A DNA stretch of 64,000 nt, taken from contig CAYTUV010000012.1 in NCBI GenBank assembly GCA_964441505.1, forward strand, positions 1-64,000, read 5' to 3'. A model generated the notes under the pieces. That model was not told the DNA's origin and searched no databases. It saw only the letters and a program-made list of their open reading frames with translations. This stretch comes from Fen-1258 sp964441505 (lineage in GTDB: Bacteria; Bacteroidota; Ignavibacteria; Ignavibacteriales; Melioribacteraceae). The position numbers and the translations under genes are program-made. Positions 32,544 to 42,193 of this stretch are shown here, one piece after another. Within the stretch, counting starts at the first letter, position 1. Every line of letters starts with the position of its first letter.

Positions 32544-35159
32544 ATGAAGTTTATTTTTTCTCTCATATCAATCTTGTTTTACACTTCTTTGTTTGCTCAG
32601 CAGAGGCCTTCCAGTTTATTGCCCAACTCTGATACTCTTCGTTTTGCCGTAAGCGATTCTCTTTCGCACACAGACTCGACTAAATCTAACAAAAAATACG
32701 ATGTGGATGCAGTCGTTTATTCAAGTGCGGCAGACTCTCTGATCTTTGAAGTGCCTAATAAAAAAATGTACCTCTACGGTTCAGGCGCATTAAAGTACAA
32801 AACAACTGAATTGAAGAGCGGTAAAATTTTTGTTGATTATAAAACCAATCAGCTTGATGCATTTGGAATTACGGATACAGCCGATACGGCAAAAGTGAAA
32901 CTCAAAGAGACACCACGCCTAATAGAAGGTACGGATACTTATGAAGGGGAGCTGATTAAATATAATTTCAAAAGCCAGCGCGGGTATATCTCACTCGCTA
33001 AGAATAAGAACAAAGGACAGAATTACACCGGCGAGGATGTAAACAAGGTTGATAAGAACACATACTTTATTAAGAATGGTGCATTTACTACGTGCGACAG
33101 CGATACACCTCATACTTATTTCGGCGCCAGTGAAATGAAAGTGATACAAAAAGATAAAATTATTGCGCGATGGATATTTATGTACATAGGCGGAGTACCG
33201 TTTCCGATTCCGCTTCCCTTCGCCGTTTTCCCGAATGAAACCGGAAGACGATCGGGATTAATAATACCGACCTATGGTCAGGCCGCTGACAGGGGACAGT
33301 ACTTCAGAAATTTTGGATACTTCTTAGCTTTAAGTGATTATATGGATTTGTCTCTGACGGGCGACTATTACCTTAAAGGTGGCTGGGGAGCTAATACAAG
33401 ATTCCGTTACAATGAACGATACAATTTTTCCGGAGCTGTTGAAGCCGGATATTCAAAAGTTACTATCGGTGAAGGTACCGATCCGGATAAACGAGAGCAA
33501 TCCGACTGGAATCTTTTATGGAGTCACAATCAGCAAATTAATCCGACCATGCGTTTTGATGTCAGCTTGCGGTTCTTATCTTCGAATTATATTAATAACA
33601 ACATTTTTAATATTGATGAACGACTTCGTCAGGACATTACTTCGAATGCAACATTCAGCAAGGTATGGGATGAATCCGGTGTAAGTATGTCGATCAATTA
33701 CAGCCGTACACAAAATCTTGGAACCGGAGATCTGAATGAATCACTTCCGAATATCAGCTTTTCAAAATCAATGACGTATCCTTTCAAGCGCGAGAACGTT
33801 GAGTCGACGCGCGATCAGAGATGGTATGAACTGATTGGCTATAGTTATAACGGTCAATTCTCAAATAACAGAGTAGTAACTGACACCACTTTAGATATTC
33901 ACGGCGGATTCCTTCATAATATTTCTTTAAGTGCTTCACCGAAGATCGGCTACTTTAATATTTCACCAAGTGTAAACTACACCGAGAAATGGTACAACAA
34001 GAGGATCAAGAAGGAAAACAAAGTTTTGGAAACCGTTGATTCGCTCACTCAACAGATCGCGAGTAGAGATACAACAATCTCATCTATGATCAACGAGTTA
34101 AATTTCGTCCGAACATTTAGTATGAGTGTTTCAGCCTCAACAAAACTTTACGGAATTTATAACCCGAATCTTTTAGGAGTAGAATCATTCAGACATACTT
34201 TGATGCCTTCGGTTTCGTATGTATACACTCCCGACTTCGCTGATGATAAATGGGGCTACTTTGATTCTTTCACTCAGTCAGACGGCAAAGTAGTGAAGTA
34301 CGATAAATTCGGAAGGGAAATTTTTGGCGGTGCATCAACAGGGCAGAGTCAGGCATTAAACTTTTCGCTCGGAAATATTTTTGAAATTAAGATGGCGAGA
34401 AGTCCTAATGATTCAACCAAAGAGCAAAAGAAAATTCAGCTGCTTAATCTTAATGCTAGTGTAGGTTACAATTTTGCGGCAGATAGTATAAAACTCTCCG
34501 ATCTGAATCTTAGTTACCGTACACAAATAGGGGAGCTGTTGAGTTTCTCAGGCTCATCTAATTACACATTTTATGATCAGGTTCGTGTTGTTCAGAATGG
34601 CTTTGAAAGTTTTCCGATGGTCAATCAATTTCTCTCTTCAAACGGAAAAGGTCTTTTGCGACTTAGGAATTTTGGTTTTTCCATTTCTACTTCATTGAGT
34701 GGTGATAAAATTAAAAGTTCAGAAACAACTTCACAGCAGCAGAAAGAAAAAACCGATGCGGAGAATCCATTCAGCAAAAAAGAATACTCGGTACTTTACG
34801 ATGATACTCAATCGCCGGATTTATCCATCCCGTGGAATCTGAGTTTGAATTACAATTACAATTTAACCAAGCCTACAGCAGATTCATCAGTCTCATATTC
34901 GAATATGAGTTTCGATTTGGGTTTCAGCTTAACTAAAAATTGGAAATTCACTATACGCGGTAGTTATGATTTCGACCGTAAACAGATTTCCGCACCTCAA
35001 ATCACTATCTACCGCGATCTGCATTGCTGGGAGATGAATTTTACATGGAACCCGCTTGGCAGTTACAGCGGTTTCCACTTTGAAATTCGTCTTAAAGCTG
35101 CTGAACTGCAGGATATTAAAGTTACCAAGTCTGGGGGAATGTATTCTGGTATAAGATGA
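32544..35159 (+). CDS. lptD: LptD/OstA-like LPS-assembly outer-membrane protein
   Basis: A signal peptide ('FSLISILFYTSLFA') is followed by an OstA-like beta-jellyroll part ('YGSGALKYKTTELKSGKIFV' to 'EGTDTYEGELIKYNFKSQRG'). Next comes 'FTTCDSDTPHTYFGASEMKV', which includes the conserved cysteine region, and 'PFPIPLPFAVFPNETGRRSG'. From about residue 230 there are amphipathic strands forming the barrel, for example 'WGANTRFRYNERYNFSGAVE'. LptD inserts lipopolysaccharide into the outer leaflet. At 871 residues it fits the larger LptD group of Bacteroidota and Chlorobiota. The nearby oxidoreductase and lipoprotein are consistent with an envelope cluster. Confidence 0.88.
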   Translation: MKFIFSLISILFYTSLFAQQRPSSLLPNSDTLRFAVSDSLSHTDSTKSNKKYDVDAVVYSSAADSLIFEVPNKKMYLYGSGALKYKTTELKSGKIFVDYKTNQLDAFGITDTADTAKVKLKETPRLIEGTDTYEGELIKYNFKSQRGYISLAKNKNKGQNYTGEDVNKVDKNTYFIKNGAFTTCDSDTPHTYFGASEMKVIQKDKIIARWIFMYIGGVPFPIPLPFAVFPNETGRRSGLIIPTYGQAADRGQYFRNFGYFLALSDYMDLSLTGDYYLKGGWGANTRFRYNERYNFSGAVEAGYSKVTIGEGTDPDKREQSDWNLLWSHNQQINPTMRFDVSLRFLSSNYINNNIFNIDERLRQDITSNATFSKVWDESGVSMSINYSRTQNLGTGDLNESLPNISFSKSMTYPFKRENVESTRDQRWYELIGYSYNGQFSNNRVVTDTTLDIHGGFLHNISLSASPKIGYFNISPSVNYTEKWYNKRIKKENKVLETVDSLTQQIASRDTTISSMINELNFVRTFSMSVSASTKLYGIYNPNLLGVESFRHTLMPSVSYVYTPDFADDKWGYFDSFTQSDGKVVKYDKFGREIFGGASTGQSQALNFSLGNIFEIKMARSPNDSTKEQKKIQLLNLNASVGYNFAADSIKLSDLNLSYRTQIGELLSFSGSSNYTFYDQVRVVQNGFESFPMVNQFLSSNGKGLLRLRNFGFSISTSLSGDKIKSSETTSQQQKEKTDAENPFSKKEYSVLYDDTQSPDLSIPWNLSLNYNYNLTKPTADSSVSYSNMSFDLGFSLTKNWKFTIRGSYDFDRKQISAPQITIYRDLHCWEMNFTWNPLGSYSGFHFEIRLKAAELQDIKVTKSGGMYSGIR

Positions 35160-35207
35160 AATTATTTTGTCTGATAAATTTTGGAAGTGGACAGGCAATA
35201 AGCTTTA

Positions 35208-35363
35208 GGCAATAGTAATGAGAAGGGAGTATGAAGAAAGTAGTTGGCAATAGGCAGTAGGTGAGAAGATGGATGTTAGAATATGTTTGATGGAAAATGT
35301 TTGATGGATGATGGAATGAAGCTTTGCGAACTTTGCGCCTTCTCTGCGTCCTTTACGTTAAAG
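35208..35363. repeat. Gene-free stretch made of several dispersed-repeat remnants
   Basis: The 343-base gap 35160-35502 contains no gene. It holds 'GGCAATAG' words at about 35208 and 35245 (GGCAATAGGCAGTAGG), 'GTTTGATGG' words at about 35285 and 35299, and CTTTGCG words between 35322 and 35358 (CTTTGCGAACTTTGCGCC and CTGCGTCCTTTACG). The last group is a nine-base-periodic repeat type I recognise from many environmental genomes. CGTAGAGAC at 35390 resembles one flank of the palindrome at 22629. The stretch looks like a landing site for repeats between convergent operons. Confidence 0.5.
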
Positions 35364-35502
35364 ATTTTAATCATGCTGAATGCATGTCAACGTAGAGACA
35401 CTGCCTAAATTACTTTCTATAGATGGTGCATGATGCCAAAAAAATAGAGCGGAGCCGATCTGTATTATCTTTCAGATAGGCAGGAAATAAGACCAATCCA
35501 AT

Positions 35503-35820
35503 TCATTCAAACTCAATTAGTAATTGATTCTTCAAAACCATCTCACCGGATTGAATCTTAATCTCTTTTATCTTTCCTTCTTTATGTGACAATAGAACAT
35601 TTTTCATCTTCATTGCTTCAAGAATCAGAAGTTGGTCTCCCTCCTTGACGCGCTGTCCAATTTTCACATTTATATCCCGAATGACACCGGGGATGAAAGC
35701 AACAACCATCTTGGGATTATGCGGCACATAAGGTTTACGGGCTCTGAATTTATTCGTTAAACGTGTTTCGTAAACCGTATCATCGATAATAAATTTTCGT
35801 GATCTTTTTTCTTCTTCCAT
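35503..35820 (-). CDS. Biotin carboxyl carrier protein/domain of an acyl-CoA carboxylase
   Basis: The biotinylation motif EAMKM carries the acceptor lysine at K71. The lipoyl/biotinyl fold is complete ('AFIPGVIRDINVKIGQRVKE' to 'GEMVLKNQLLIEFE'). The N-terminal 35 residues are basic. In this arrangement the carrier shuttles CO2 between a biotin carboxylase and the carboxyltransferase encoded two bases upstream. No biotin carboxylase lies nearby, so it must be encoded elsewhere, or the complex is a decarboxylase. BirA at 57067 is the likely modifying enzyme. Confidence 0.93.
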   Translation of the reverse strand: MEEEKRSRKFIIDDTVYETRLTNKFRARKPYVPHNPKMVVAFIPGVIRDINVKIGQRVKEGDQLLILEAMKMKNVLLSHKEGKIKEIKIQSGEMVLKNQLLIEFE

Positions 35821-35822
35821 AA

Positions 35823-37367
35823 TTAAAAGGGGGGTATCCCATGTTTTTTAAATGGTCTTAGTTCTTTCTTCTGCTTTGATAACTGAAGAGTCTGAATCAA
35901 AATTTTTCTTGTGTCTTCAGGATTTATAACAGCATCAATATAGCCATTTGCTGCGGCTACATATGGATTGGCGAACTTCTCTGTGTACTCAGCGACCTTT
36001 TGTTTTCTCATTGCATCGGGATCGGCTGCTTCGGCTATTTCGGTTTTAAAAATGATATTCGCAGCGCCTTCAGGCCCCATCACCGCAATTTCTGCAGTCG
36101 GCCAGGCAAATACGAAATCGGCACCAAGATGACGAGAGCACATTGCAATATATCCGCCTCCATAGGCCTTTCGTAAAATCACTGTAACTTTAGGAACGGT
36201 AGCTTCGCTGTACGCATAAAGGATTTTTGCGCCGTGTCTGATAACACCCGCATGTTCCTGATCAACGCCCGGAAGATATCCCGGCAGATCAACAAGTGTC
36301 AGCAATGGAATGTTGAACGCGTCGCAGAATCGTATGAAGCGCGCGGCTTTGTCAGATGAATCAACATCCAGAACACCGGCCAGGACCATCGGCTGATTTC
36401 CGACGATACCAACTGTTTCACCATTTATTCTGGCAAAGCCGATAACTATATTCGCAGCCCAAAGTTCTTGAATTTCTAGAAAGTCCGAGTCATCAACTAT
36501 GGAGTAGATTATATTTTTAATATCGTACGGTTTAGAAGGATCGGAAGGAATAATTTTTTCAATCTCAAAATTTGCTCTTGGTTTCTTTGCAGGATAAGGA
36601 TTTGCTTTTTTCTGACTATTCCATGGAATGAACGAGCATAAATTTCTGATTTGTTCAAAGCATTCCATTTCAGACTTGGCAAAAAAGTGTGCATTGCCGG
36701 TAATCTCGCTCTGAATTCTCGCACCGCCAAGATCTTCCATTGAAATTTCTTCACCGAGAACGGTCTTGATTACTTCCGGTCCCGTTATAAACATTTTGGA
36801 AATTTTATCAACAACAAAAACAAAATCTGTTAATGCCGGAGAATAGACAGCTCCGCCTGCGCATGGGCCAAGTATAACTGAAATCTGAGGTATAACACCG
36901 GATGCCAATGTATTTCTGTAAAAAATTTCTCCGTAACCTGCCAGCGAATTGACGCCTTCCTGAATTCTGGCGCCGCCGGAATCGTTAATGCCGATCAATG
37001 GAATTCCCATCTTGATCGAGTGATCCATAATCTTGGTAATTTTTCGTGCGTGGGCTAAGCCTAAAGATCCTCCTGCAACAGTGAAGTCCTGCGCGAAAAT
37101 ACAAACCGGAAAACCAATGATTGAACCGGTACCCGTAATAACTCCATCTGCAGGTAAATCTTTTTTATCCATTCCAAAATCTTTGCCGGCATGCTTAACA
37201 AACAGATCAAATTCAAAAAAAGTATCGGGATCAAGTAAAGCATGAATCCTTTCACGGGCACCCATTTTACCCATTGCTGCCTGTTTGAGATTCGCCTTCT
37301 CACCGCCTCCAATTTTCACTTTATCGTTTCTAAATAAAAAATCCTTCAGTTTGCTTAGAATTGACAA
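35823..37367 (-). CDS. Acyl-CoA carboxylase carboxyltransferase subunit (propionyl-/methylmalonyl-CoA type)
   Basis: This 514-residue crotonase-superfamily carboxyltransferase has the two oxyanion-hole regions 'DSGGARIQEGVNSLAGYGE' and 'YGGGYIAMCSRHLGADFVFA', plus 'LVDLPGYLPGVDQEHAGVIR'. Homologues are PccB and MmdA, which transfer CO2 between biotin and propionyl-CoA. Sequence alone does not separate an ATP-dependent propionyl-CoA carboxylase from a Na+-pumping methylmalonyl-CoA decarboxylase, and no membrane decarboxylase subunit is visible here. The start is TTG at 37367, with AGAGG five bases upstream. It forms a two-gene operon with the biotin carrier. Confidence 0.93.
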   Translation of the reverse strand: MSILSKLKDFLFRNDKVKIGGGEKANLKQAAMGKMGARERIHALLDPDTFFEFDLFVKHAGKDFGMDKKDLPADGVITGTGSIIGFPVCIFAQDFTVAGGSLGLAHARKITKIMDHSIKMGIPLIGINDSGGARIQEGVNSLAGYGEIFYRNTLASGVIPQISVILGPCAGGAVYSPALTDFVFVVDKISKMFITGPEVIKTVLGEEISMEDLGGARIQSEITGNAHFFAKSEMECFEQIRNLCSFIPWNSQKKANPYPAKKPRANFEIEKIIPSDPSKPYDIKNIIYSIVDDSDFLEIQELWAANIVIGFARINGETVGIVGNQPMVLAGVLDVDSSDKAARFIRFCDAFNIPLLTLVDLPGYLPGVDQEHAGVIRHGAKILYAYSEATVPKVTVILRKAYGGGYIAMCSRHLGADFVFAWPTAEIAVMGPEGAANIIFKTEIAEAADPDAMRKQKVAEYTEKFANPYVAAANGYIDAVINPEDTRKILIQTLQLSKQKKELRPFKKHGIPPF

Positions 37368-37477
37368 GTATGCCTCTCTTTTTATTAAAAATGGTGCAAA
37401 AATCTAAATCTGATGGTACTAACATAGTCATCGGGTAGATAACAAAAAATATTGGTTCGACACCAAGAAAAGTAAAT

Positions 37478-38239
37478 CTAAACCAATTTTATGTCCTGCA
37501 GGAATGGCAATGTACTTCTGGTGATGCTGACAATCTCCGTGTCAATTTCAACTTCGCCGATCGTTTCTGAATTTTCAACCATTACAATTTCATTTCCCAT
37601 CGGATCAAAAACTGCACTGCAGCCATTGTACTGGTTACCCGGATCGTTCCCAACGCGGTTGACACCCACCATGAAACATTGATTTTCAATCGCGCGTGCT
37701 TTTAGTAAAATTTTCCAATGTTCAATTCTGGGAACAGGCCAATTGGCTATATCTATTAGGATCTCTACTCTCTCCTTTGAATAGAGCCTGTACAACTCGG
37801 GAAACCGTAGATCATAGCAAACGCTTAGACCAAATTTTATCTGGTCCATCTTCGTGATCACGATCTCCCCACCTGCGTTATAATACTGATCTTCTTTCGC
37901 TCTGCTGAACGGATGAATCTTTCTGTAACGCGCTCTTATCAATCCCATGGAGTCAAAATGAACTAAGGAATTATATTTTAAATCCCCGTCAAGCTCAATG
38001 ATACCTGCAAAAATATCAGTCTTGATTCTTTGGGCAAGGTGCATAAAATATTTTGTACCAACTCCATCAATTTCTTCTGCAAATTTTTCGGCATTCATTG
38101 TAAATCCGGTCAGGGTCATTTCGGGGAAAATCAGCAGGTCAAAATTTGAATTGGAAGATTTTATCAACTCTTCGATTTTTAGAATATTCTCTTCCGGATT
38201 TTCCCAAACAGGTGCGTATTGAACAAGACCCAGTTTCAT
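37478..38239 (-). CDS. Carbon-nitrogen hydrolase, nitrilase superfamily (omega-amidase-like)
   Basis: The catalytic Glu-Lys-Cys triad is visible as E40 ('LLIFPEMTLTG'), K107 ('RYRKIHPFS') and C141 ('SVCYDLRFPELYR'). The motifs resemble the Nit2/YafV omega-amidase group, which hydrolyses 2-oxoglutaramate and 2-oxosuccinamate formed by transaminase side reactions. Length (253) is normal and there is no signal peptide. It is a single minus-strand gene upstream of the carboxylase pair, separated by 110 bases. Confidence 0.92.
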   Translation of the reverse strand: MKLGLVQYAPVWENPEENILKIEELIKSSNSNFDLLIFPEMTLTGFTMNAEKFAEEIDGVGTKYFMHLAQRIKTDIFAGIIELDGDLKYNSLVHFDSMGLIRARYRKIHPFSRAKEDQYYNAGGEIVITKMDQIKFGLSVCYDLRFPELYRLYSKERVEILIDIANWPVPRIEHWKILLKARAIENQCFMVGVNRVGNDPGNQYNGCSAVFDPMGNEIVMVENSETIGEVEIDTEIVSITRSTLPFLQDIKLV

Positions 38240-38347
38240 CTAAATACTCCATTCAAAATTCTCTATTCAAAATTAAATAAAAAATGTCTTTTACATCGAT
38301 AATTTTTAATTTGCACCCGGATCAATCACTCATCAGAGAAATTAAAT

Positions 38348-39976
38348 ATGCTCAATTACATCTGGCTCGGTTTGCTCTTCCTTGGAATAGGAACTGCACT
38401 AACACTCGACGTCTCAAATCAATCCATCAATCACTACAAGAATGGGGAACAGATTGAAGTTGTTGTTTCATTTGATTCTGCATTTGCAAAAAGCAGTAAA
38501 CCATTCGAAACAGTTATTAAAATACCGTCAAACACCTTCGGGAAATTTTATGGTACTTCTCAGATAGCTGAGATCAGCCAGAAAGTAAAACTTAATTACA
38601 GTGAAAAGGATAATAGTTACTCTGTTTATTTCATTGTTGATGATAAATCCCCTGCAATCTGGAAAGAGATGGCCAAAGTCTCAGGACAAGAAAATGATTT
38701 GAGCGGGAAACTATTTCTGTCTGGAAAGTCTGGTTCAGATTCATTCGATGCTCACTTAACTCTTGAAAAAATATCCTTTGCTAAGATGAAGGAAGTGACA
38801 AATGCTGCAATCGATTATGCGGGTAAAGCTGTTAATATCGCAATTGGTTTAGTGGGCATCATGGCGTTGTGGCTGGGAATTATGAAAATTGCTGAGCAGG
38901 CGGGACTGATAACGATAATAGCCAAATCGGTTCGGCCAATTACAAAATTTTTATTCCCCGATGTTCCTCACGATCATCCGGCAATGGGCTCAATGATAAT
39001 GAATATCTCCGCTAACATGCTGGGACTTGGAAACGCCGCAACACCATTCGGTTTGAAAGCAATGGAAGAATTGGAAACATTAAATCCGGTTAAGGGAACG
39101 GCAACGAATGCAATGTGTACTTTTCTGGCAGTGAATACCGCGGGATTAACATTAATTCCTGCCACTGCCATTGCAATTCGGGCGGCAGCGGGCAGCAGCG
39201 ATCCTACAATCATAATCGGCACTTCCATTTTTGGCGCGTCTTGCGCAACAATCGTCGGTGTTCTATCGGCAAAGGTGATGGAAAAATTCCCTATGAGTTT
39301 TTCCGATGCAGTCGGTTATTTGAAATCAAGCTGGAAATTTTTTGTTTCTCTTTTTTCTTTTGCTCTAATTGTACTCCTTCTGGCAGTTACCGGAACGTTG
39401 TCTTCATTATTTTCGAATTTAGGGTTTATTAATGCAGAGGGAATGAAAACAGTCATTCAAATTATTTCAACACTCGCAATTCCGCTGATAATTATTTCAT
39501 TTGTTCTATTCGGTTTTTTCAAAAAAGTAAAAATTTACGAAGTCTTCGTTGAAGGTGCTAAGGAAGGTTTCAATGTAGCGTTAAGAATAATCCCATACTT
39601 AGTCGCAATGCTCATTGCCATCGGAATATTCAGAGCAGGGGGCGCGATGGAATTTTTAATGATGATATTATCGCCTGCGACTAATTTAATAGGGCTTCCG
39701 GCTGAAGCGTTGCCAATGGCCATAATGCGCCCGCTTTCCGGAAGCGGCGCTATTGGAATTATGTCGGAAGTCATGACTGTTCATGGTCCGGATTCTTTTC
39801 TTGGCATTCTTGTCTCAACACTTAACGGAAGTTCAGAGACAACATTTTATGTTCTCGCCCTTTACTTTGGGTCGGTAAGTATTAAAAAAACACGTCATGC
39901 TGTCGCCGCTGGCATTCTTGCTGATATTGCAGGTCTTCTTGGTGCGCTATTCATAGTTAAACTTTTATTCGGATGA
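38348..39976 (+). CDS. SpmA-SpmB fusion, nucleoside-recognition (Gate) membrane protein
   Basis: Residues 140-320 match SpmA ('IGLVGIMALWLGIMKIAEQA', 'MIMNISANMLGLGNAATPFG', 'ATNAMCTFLAVNTAGLTLIP'). Residues 370-540 match SpmB ('GAMEFLMMILSPATNLIGLP', 'MRPLSGSGAIGIMSEVM', 'SETTFYVLALYFGSVSI'). Each half has a Gate domain in a multi-helix membrane protein. In spore formers SpmA and SpmB are separate and act in spore core dehydration; in non-sporulating Bacteroidota the fused form has unknown transport function. An insert of about 110 soluble residues lies between the first helix and the SpmA core (about 25-140) and looks extracytoplasmic. Confidence 0.87.
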   Translation: MLNYIWLGLLFLGIGTALTLDVSNQSINHYKNGEQIEVVVSFDSAFAKSSKPFETVIKIPSNTFGKFYGTSQIAEISQKVKLNYSEKDNSYSVYFIVDDKSPAIWKEMAKVSGQENDLSGKLFLSGKSGSDSFDAHLTLEKISFAKMKEVTNAAIDYAGKAVNIAIGLVGIMALWLGIMKIAEQAGLITIIAKSVRPITKFLFPDVPHDHPAMGSMIMNISANMLGLGNAATPFGLKAMEELETLNPVKGTATNAMCTFLAVNTAGLTLIPATAIAIRAAAGSSDPTIIIGTSIFGASCATIVGVLSAKVMEKFPMSFSDAVGYLKSSWKFFVSLFSFALIVLLLAVTGTLSSLFSNLGFINAEGMKTVIQIISTLAIPLIIISFVLFGFFKKVKIYEVFVEGAKEGFNVALRIIPYLVAMLIAIGIFRAGGAMEFLMMILSPATNLIGLPAEALPMAIMRPLSGSGAIGIMSEVMTVHGPDSFLGILVSTLNGSSETTFYVLALYFGSVSIKKTRHAVAAGILADIAGLLGALFIVKLLFG

Positions 39977-39986
39977 TTTTGCTAAA

Positions 39987-40940
39987 ATGAAAAAAGTATT
40001 CATCACAAGAAAATTAGCTGGACGTGTTGAAAAATTTCTCAGAGAGAAAAAATTCAACGTAAAAATATTTCAGGAAGATCGTCCGATTGCCCGATCCGAG
40101 TTGTTGAGTGCAACTAAAAATGTTGATGCAATGATTACACTGCTTACCGATAAAATCGATAGAGAAGTGATAGATAATCTGCAGAACTGTAAAATCATTG
40201 CTAACTGCGCTGTCGGTTATAATAATATAGATGTTGAGTACGCCCGGACTAAAAATATTATTGTAACAAATACTCCGGATATTTTGACCGATGCAACGGC
40301 AGATCTTACCGTTGCTCTTATTCTTGCCTGTGCAAGACGACTTCGTGAAGGGGAATTAATGATGCGTTCCAGACAATTCAAAAGCTGGAAGCCGCAAATG
40401 CTGCTTGGACTTGAATTGAAAGGAAAGACTGTTGGGATAATAGGTGCCGGACGAATCGGCGCTGCAACAGCTAAAAGGCTAAAAGCTTTCGGAACCAAAT
40501 TTGTCTATTATGACAGAAACAGAAAAGATATCTTCGATGATCAATTGAATGCGAAGAAAGTTTCACTCAATTTGCTTCTCAAGACTGCGGATATAATTTC
40601 TGTGCATCTTCCTTTGTCAAAAGAGACATTCCACCTCATCAATAAAGAAAATCTTAAGTTGATAAAAAAAACGGCAGTGTTGGTTAATACTTCTCGTGGT
40701 GAGATAATCGAGGAAAAGGCATTGATTCAATTATTAAAGAGGGAGAAAATATTTGCTGCGGGTTTGGATGTATATGAAAACGAACCAGATGTGAATCCGG
40801 AATTATTAAAACTCAACAATGTTTTTCTTCTGCCTCATATTGGCAGCGCTACAATTGAGGCCCGCTCTGGAATAGCAGAACTTTGTGCTAAAAATGTAAT
40901 TAATGTCCTTCAGAAGAAAAACGCTCTGACACCGGTTTAA
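39987..40940 (+). CDS. D-2-hydroxyacid dehydrogenase (glyoxylate/hydroxypyruvate reductase-like)
   Basis: The NAD-binding motif is 'GKTVGIIGAGRIGAATAKRL'. The catalytic Arg, Glu and His lie in 'VNTSRGEIIEEKAL', 'AGLDVYENEP' and 'FLLPHIGSATIEAR'. The N-terminus 'KKVFITRKLAGRVEKFLREK' is typical of the GyaR/GhrB group that reduces glyoxylate or hydroxypyruvate. The length of 317 is normal. It follows the SpmAB gene by ten bases and is probably co-transcribed with it. Confidence 0.92.
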   Translation: MKKVFITRKLAGRVEKFLREKKFNVKIFQEDRPIARSELLSATKNVDAMITLLTDKIDREVIDNLQNCKIIANCAVGYNNIDVEYARTKNIIVTNTPDILTDATADLTVALILACARRLREGELMMRSRQFKSWKPQMLLGLELKGKTVGIIGAGRIGAATAKRLKAFGTKFVYYDRNRKDIFDDQLNAKKVSLNLLLKTADIISVHLPLSKETFHLINKENLKLIKKTAVLVNTSRGEIIEEKALIQLLKREKIFAAGLDVYENEPDVNPELLKLNNVFLLPHIGSATIEARSGIAELCAKNVINVLQKKNALTPV

Positions 40941-41063
40941 TTAACAATAGTTTGCTTTCACGTCTGAACGTTTCTTTTTTATCTTAATAAATCTCATTTC
41001 AGTATTCGAATTGAATTCCGTCTATTCTATAACTATTTTGTATCACAAAAAAATGTGAGTCTT

Positions 41064-42185
41064 ATGCGAATTGGAATACCGAAAGAGACATTTCGCGGCG
41101 AAAAAAGGATTGCTTTAGCGCCGGCGGGAGTTCATACACTCGTCCAGGCAGGGCATTCAGTTTATATTGAAACAGGCGCAGGAATTGAAAGCCATTTTAC
41201 GGATGAAGGATTTCAAAAACTTGGTGCAAACATCGTCTACAATGCAGAGGAAGTATATCAGCGCGCTGAGATGATTGTTAAAATTGCACCCCTCACTGAG
41301 AGCGAAGTTGATCTTCTCCAGGATGAACAGACAGTTTTTTCATTTCTGCATCTCGCTGTGGGTAAGAAAAACATAATTGAAAAACTGCTGAAGAAAAAAA
41401 TTACAGCAATTGCTTATGAACTCATAGAGAAGGATGATCATTTTCCGATCCAGCAATCGATGAGCGAAATTGCAGGTCAGTTAGCCGTACAGATAGGGGA
41501 GAAATTTCTTGGGAGTGATATCCCGAACAGCAGAGGCATTCTAATGGGAGGAATAACAGGTGTTTCTCCGGCCGCTGTTGTCATACTCGGAGCCGGCGCA
41601 GTCGGATTTAATGCTGCCCGTGCTGCGTTTGCAAGAGGAGCCCATGTAATTGTGCTTGATAAAGATCTGCGAAGACTTAGAAGGATCGGTACTGAAATTT
41701 CTAAAAACATTACAACAGTCGCAGCTAATCCTTACACCTTGGCAAGAGGTGCAAAATTCGCTGATTTACTAATCGGTGCTGTACAGATGAAAGCTGAAAA
41801 AGCTCCTCATTTGATCACTGAAGAGATGGTTAAAAAGATGAAGAAGGGTGCCGTTATTGTTGATGTATCCATCGATCAGGGTGGTTGTATCGAGACCAGC
41901 AGACCCACTTCAATTTCCGATCCGATTTTTTATCAGCATGGTGTAATTCATTACTGTGTTCCTAACATTCCCGCACTTGCATCACGGACAGCAAGTTACG
42001 GATTGACGAATGCATCGATAGAATATATTCTTGAGATCGCGGAACATGGATTATCGAATGCATTGCTTGGTGATTTAGGATTAGCAAAAGGTGTTTGTAC
42101 TTATAATGGGTTTTGTTCAAACGAAAACATTGCTGAAGCGTTCAATATTGAGTATAGACGTCTTCACATATTTTCAACAAATTGA
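41064..42185 (+). CDS. ald: Alanine dehydrogenase
   Basis: This enzyme interconverts L-alanine and pyruvate with NAD+. 'MRIGIPKETFRGEKRIALAP' is the family N-terminus with the substrate Lys/Arg region. 'VILGAGAVGFNAARAAFARG' is the Rossmann motif, and 'VDVSIDQGGCIETSRPTSIS' contains the conserved active-site region. I chose ATG 41064 over the GTG at 41055 because homologues begin here (373 residues). It is followed within nine bases by a CoA-transferase, suggesting a link between amino-acid breakdown and acyl-CoA handling. Confidence 0.94.
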   Translation: MRIGIPKETFRGEKRIALAPAGVHTLVQAGHSVYIETGAGIESHFTDEGFQKLGANIVYNAEEVYQRAEMIVKIAPLTESEVDLLQDEQTVFSFLHLAVGKKNIIEKLLKKKITAIAYELIEKDDHFPIQQSMSEIAGQLAVQIGEKFLGSDIPNSRGILMGGITGVSPAAVVILGAGAVGFNAARAAFARGAHVIVLDKDLRRLRRIGTEISKNITTVAANPYTLARGAKFADLLIGAVQMKAEKAPHLITEEMVKKMKKGAVIVDVSIDQGGCIETSRPTSISDPIFYQHGVIHYCVPNIPALASRTASYGLTNASIEYILEIAEHGLSNALLGDLGLAKGVCTYNGFCSNENIAEAFNIEYRRLHIFSTN

Positions 42186-42193
42186 GAATTTAA

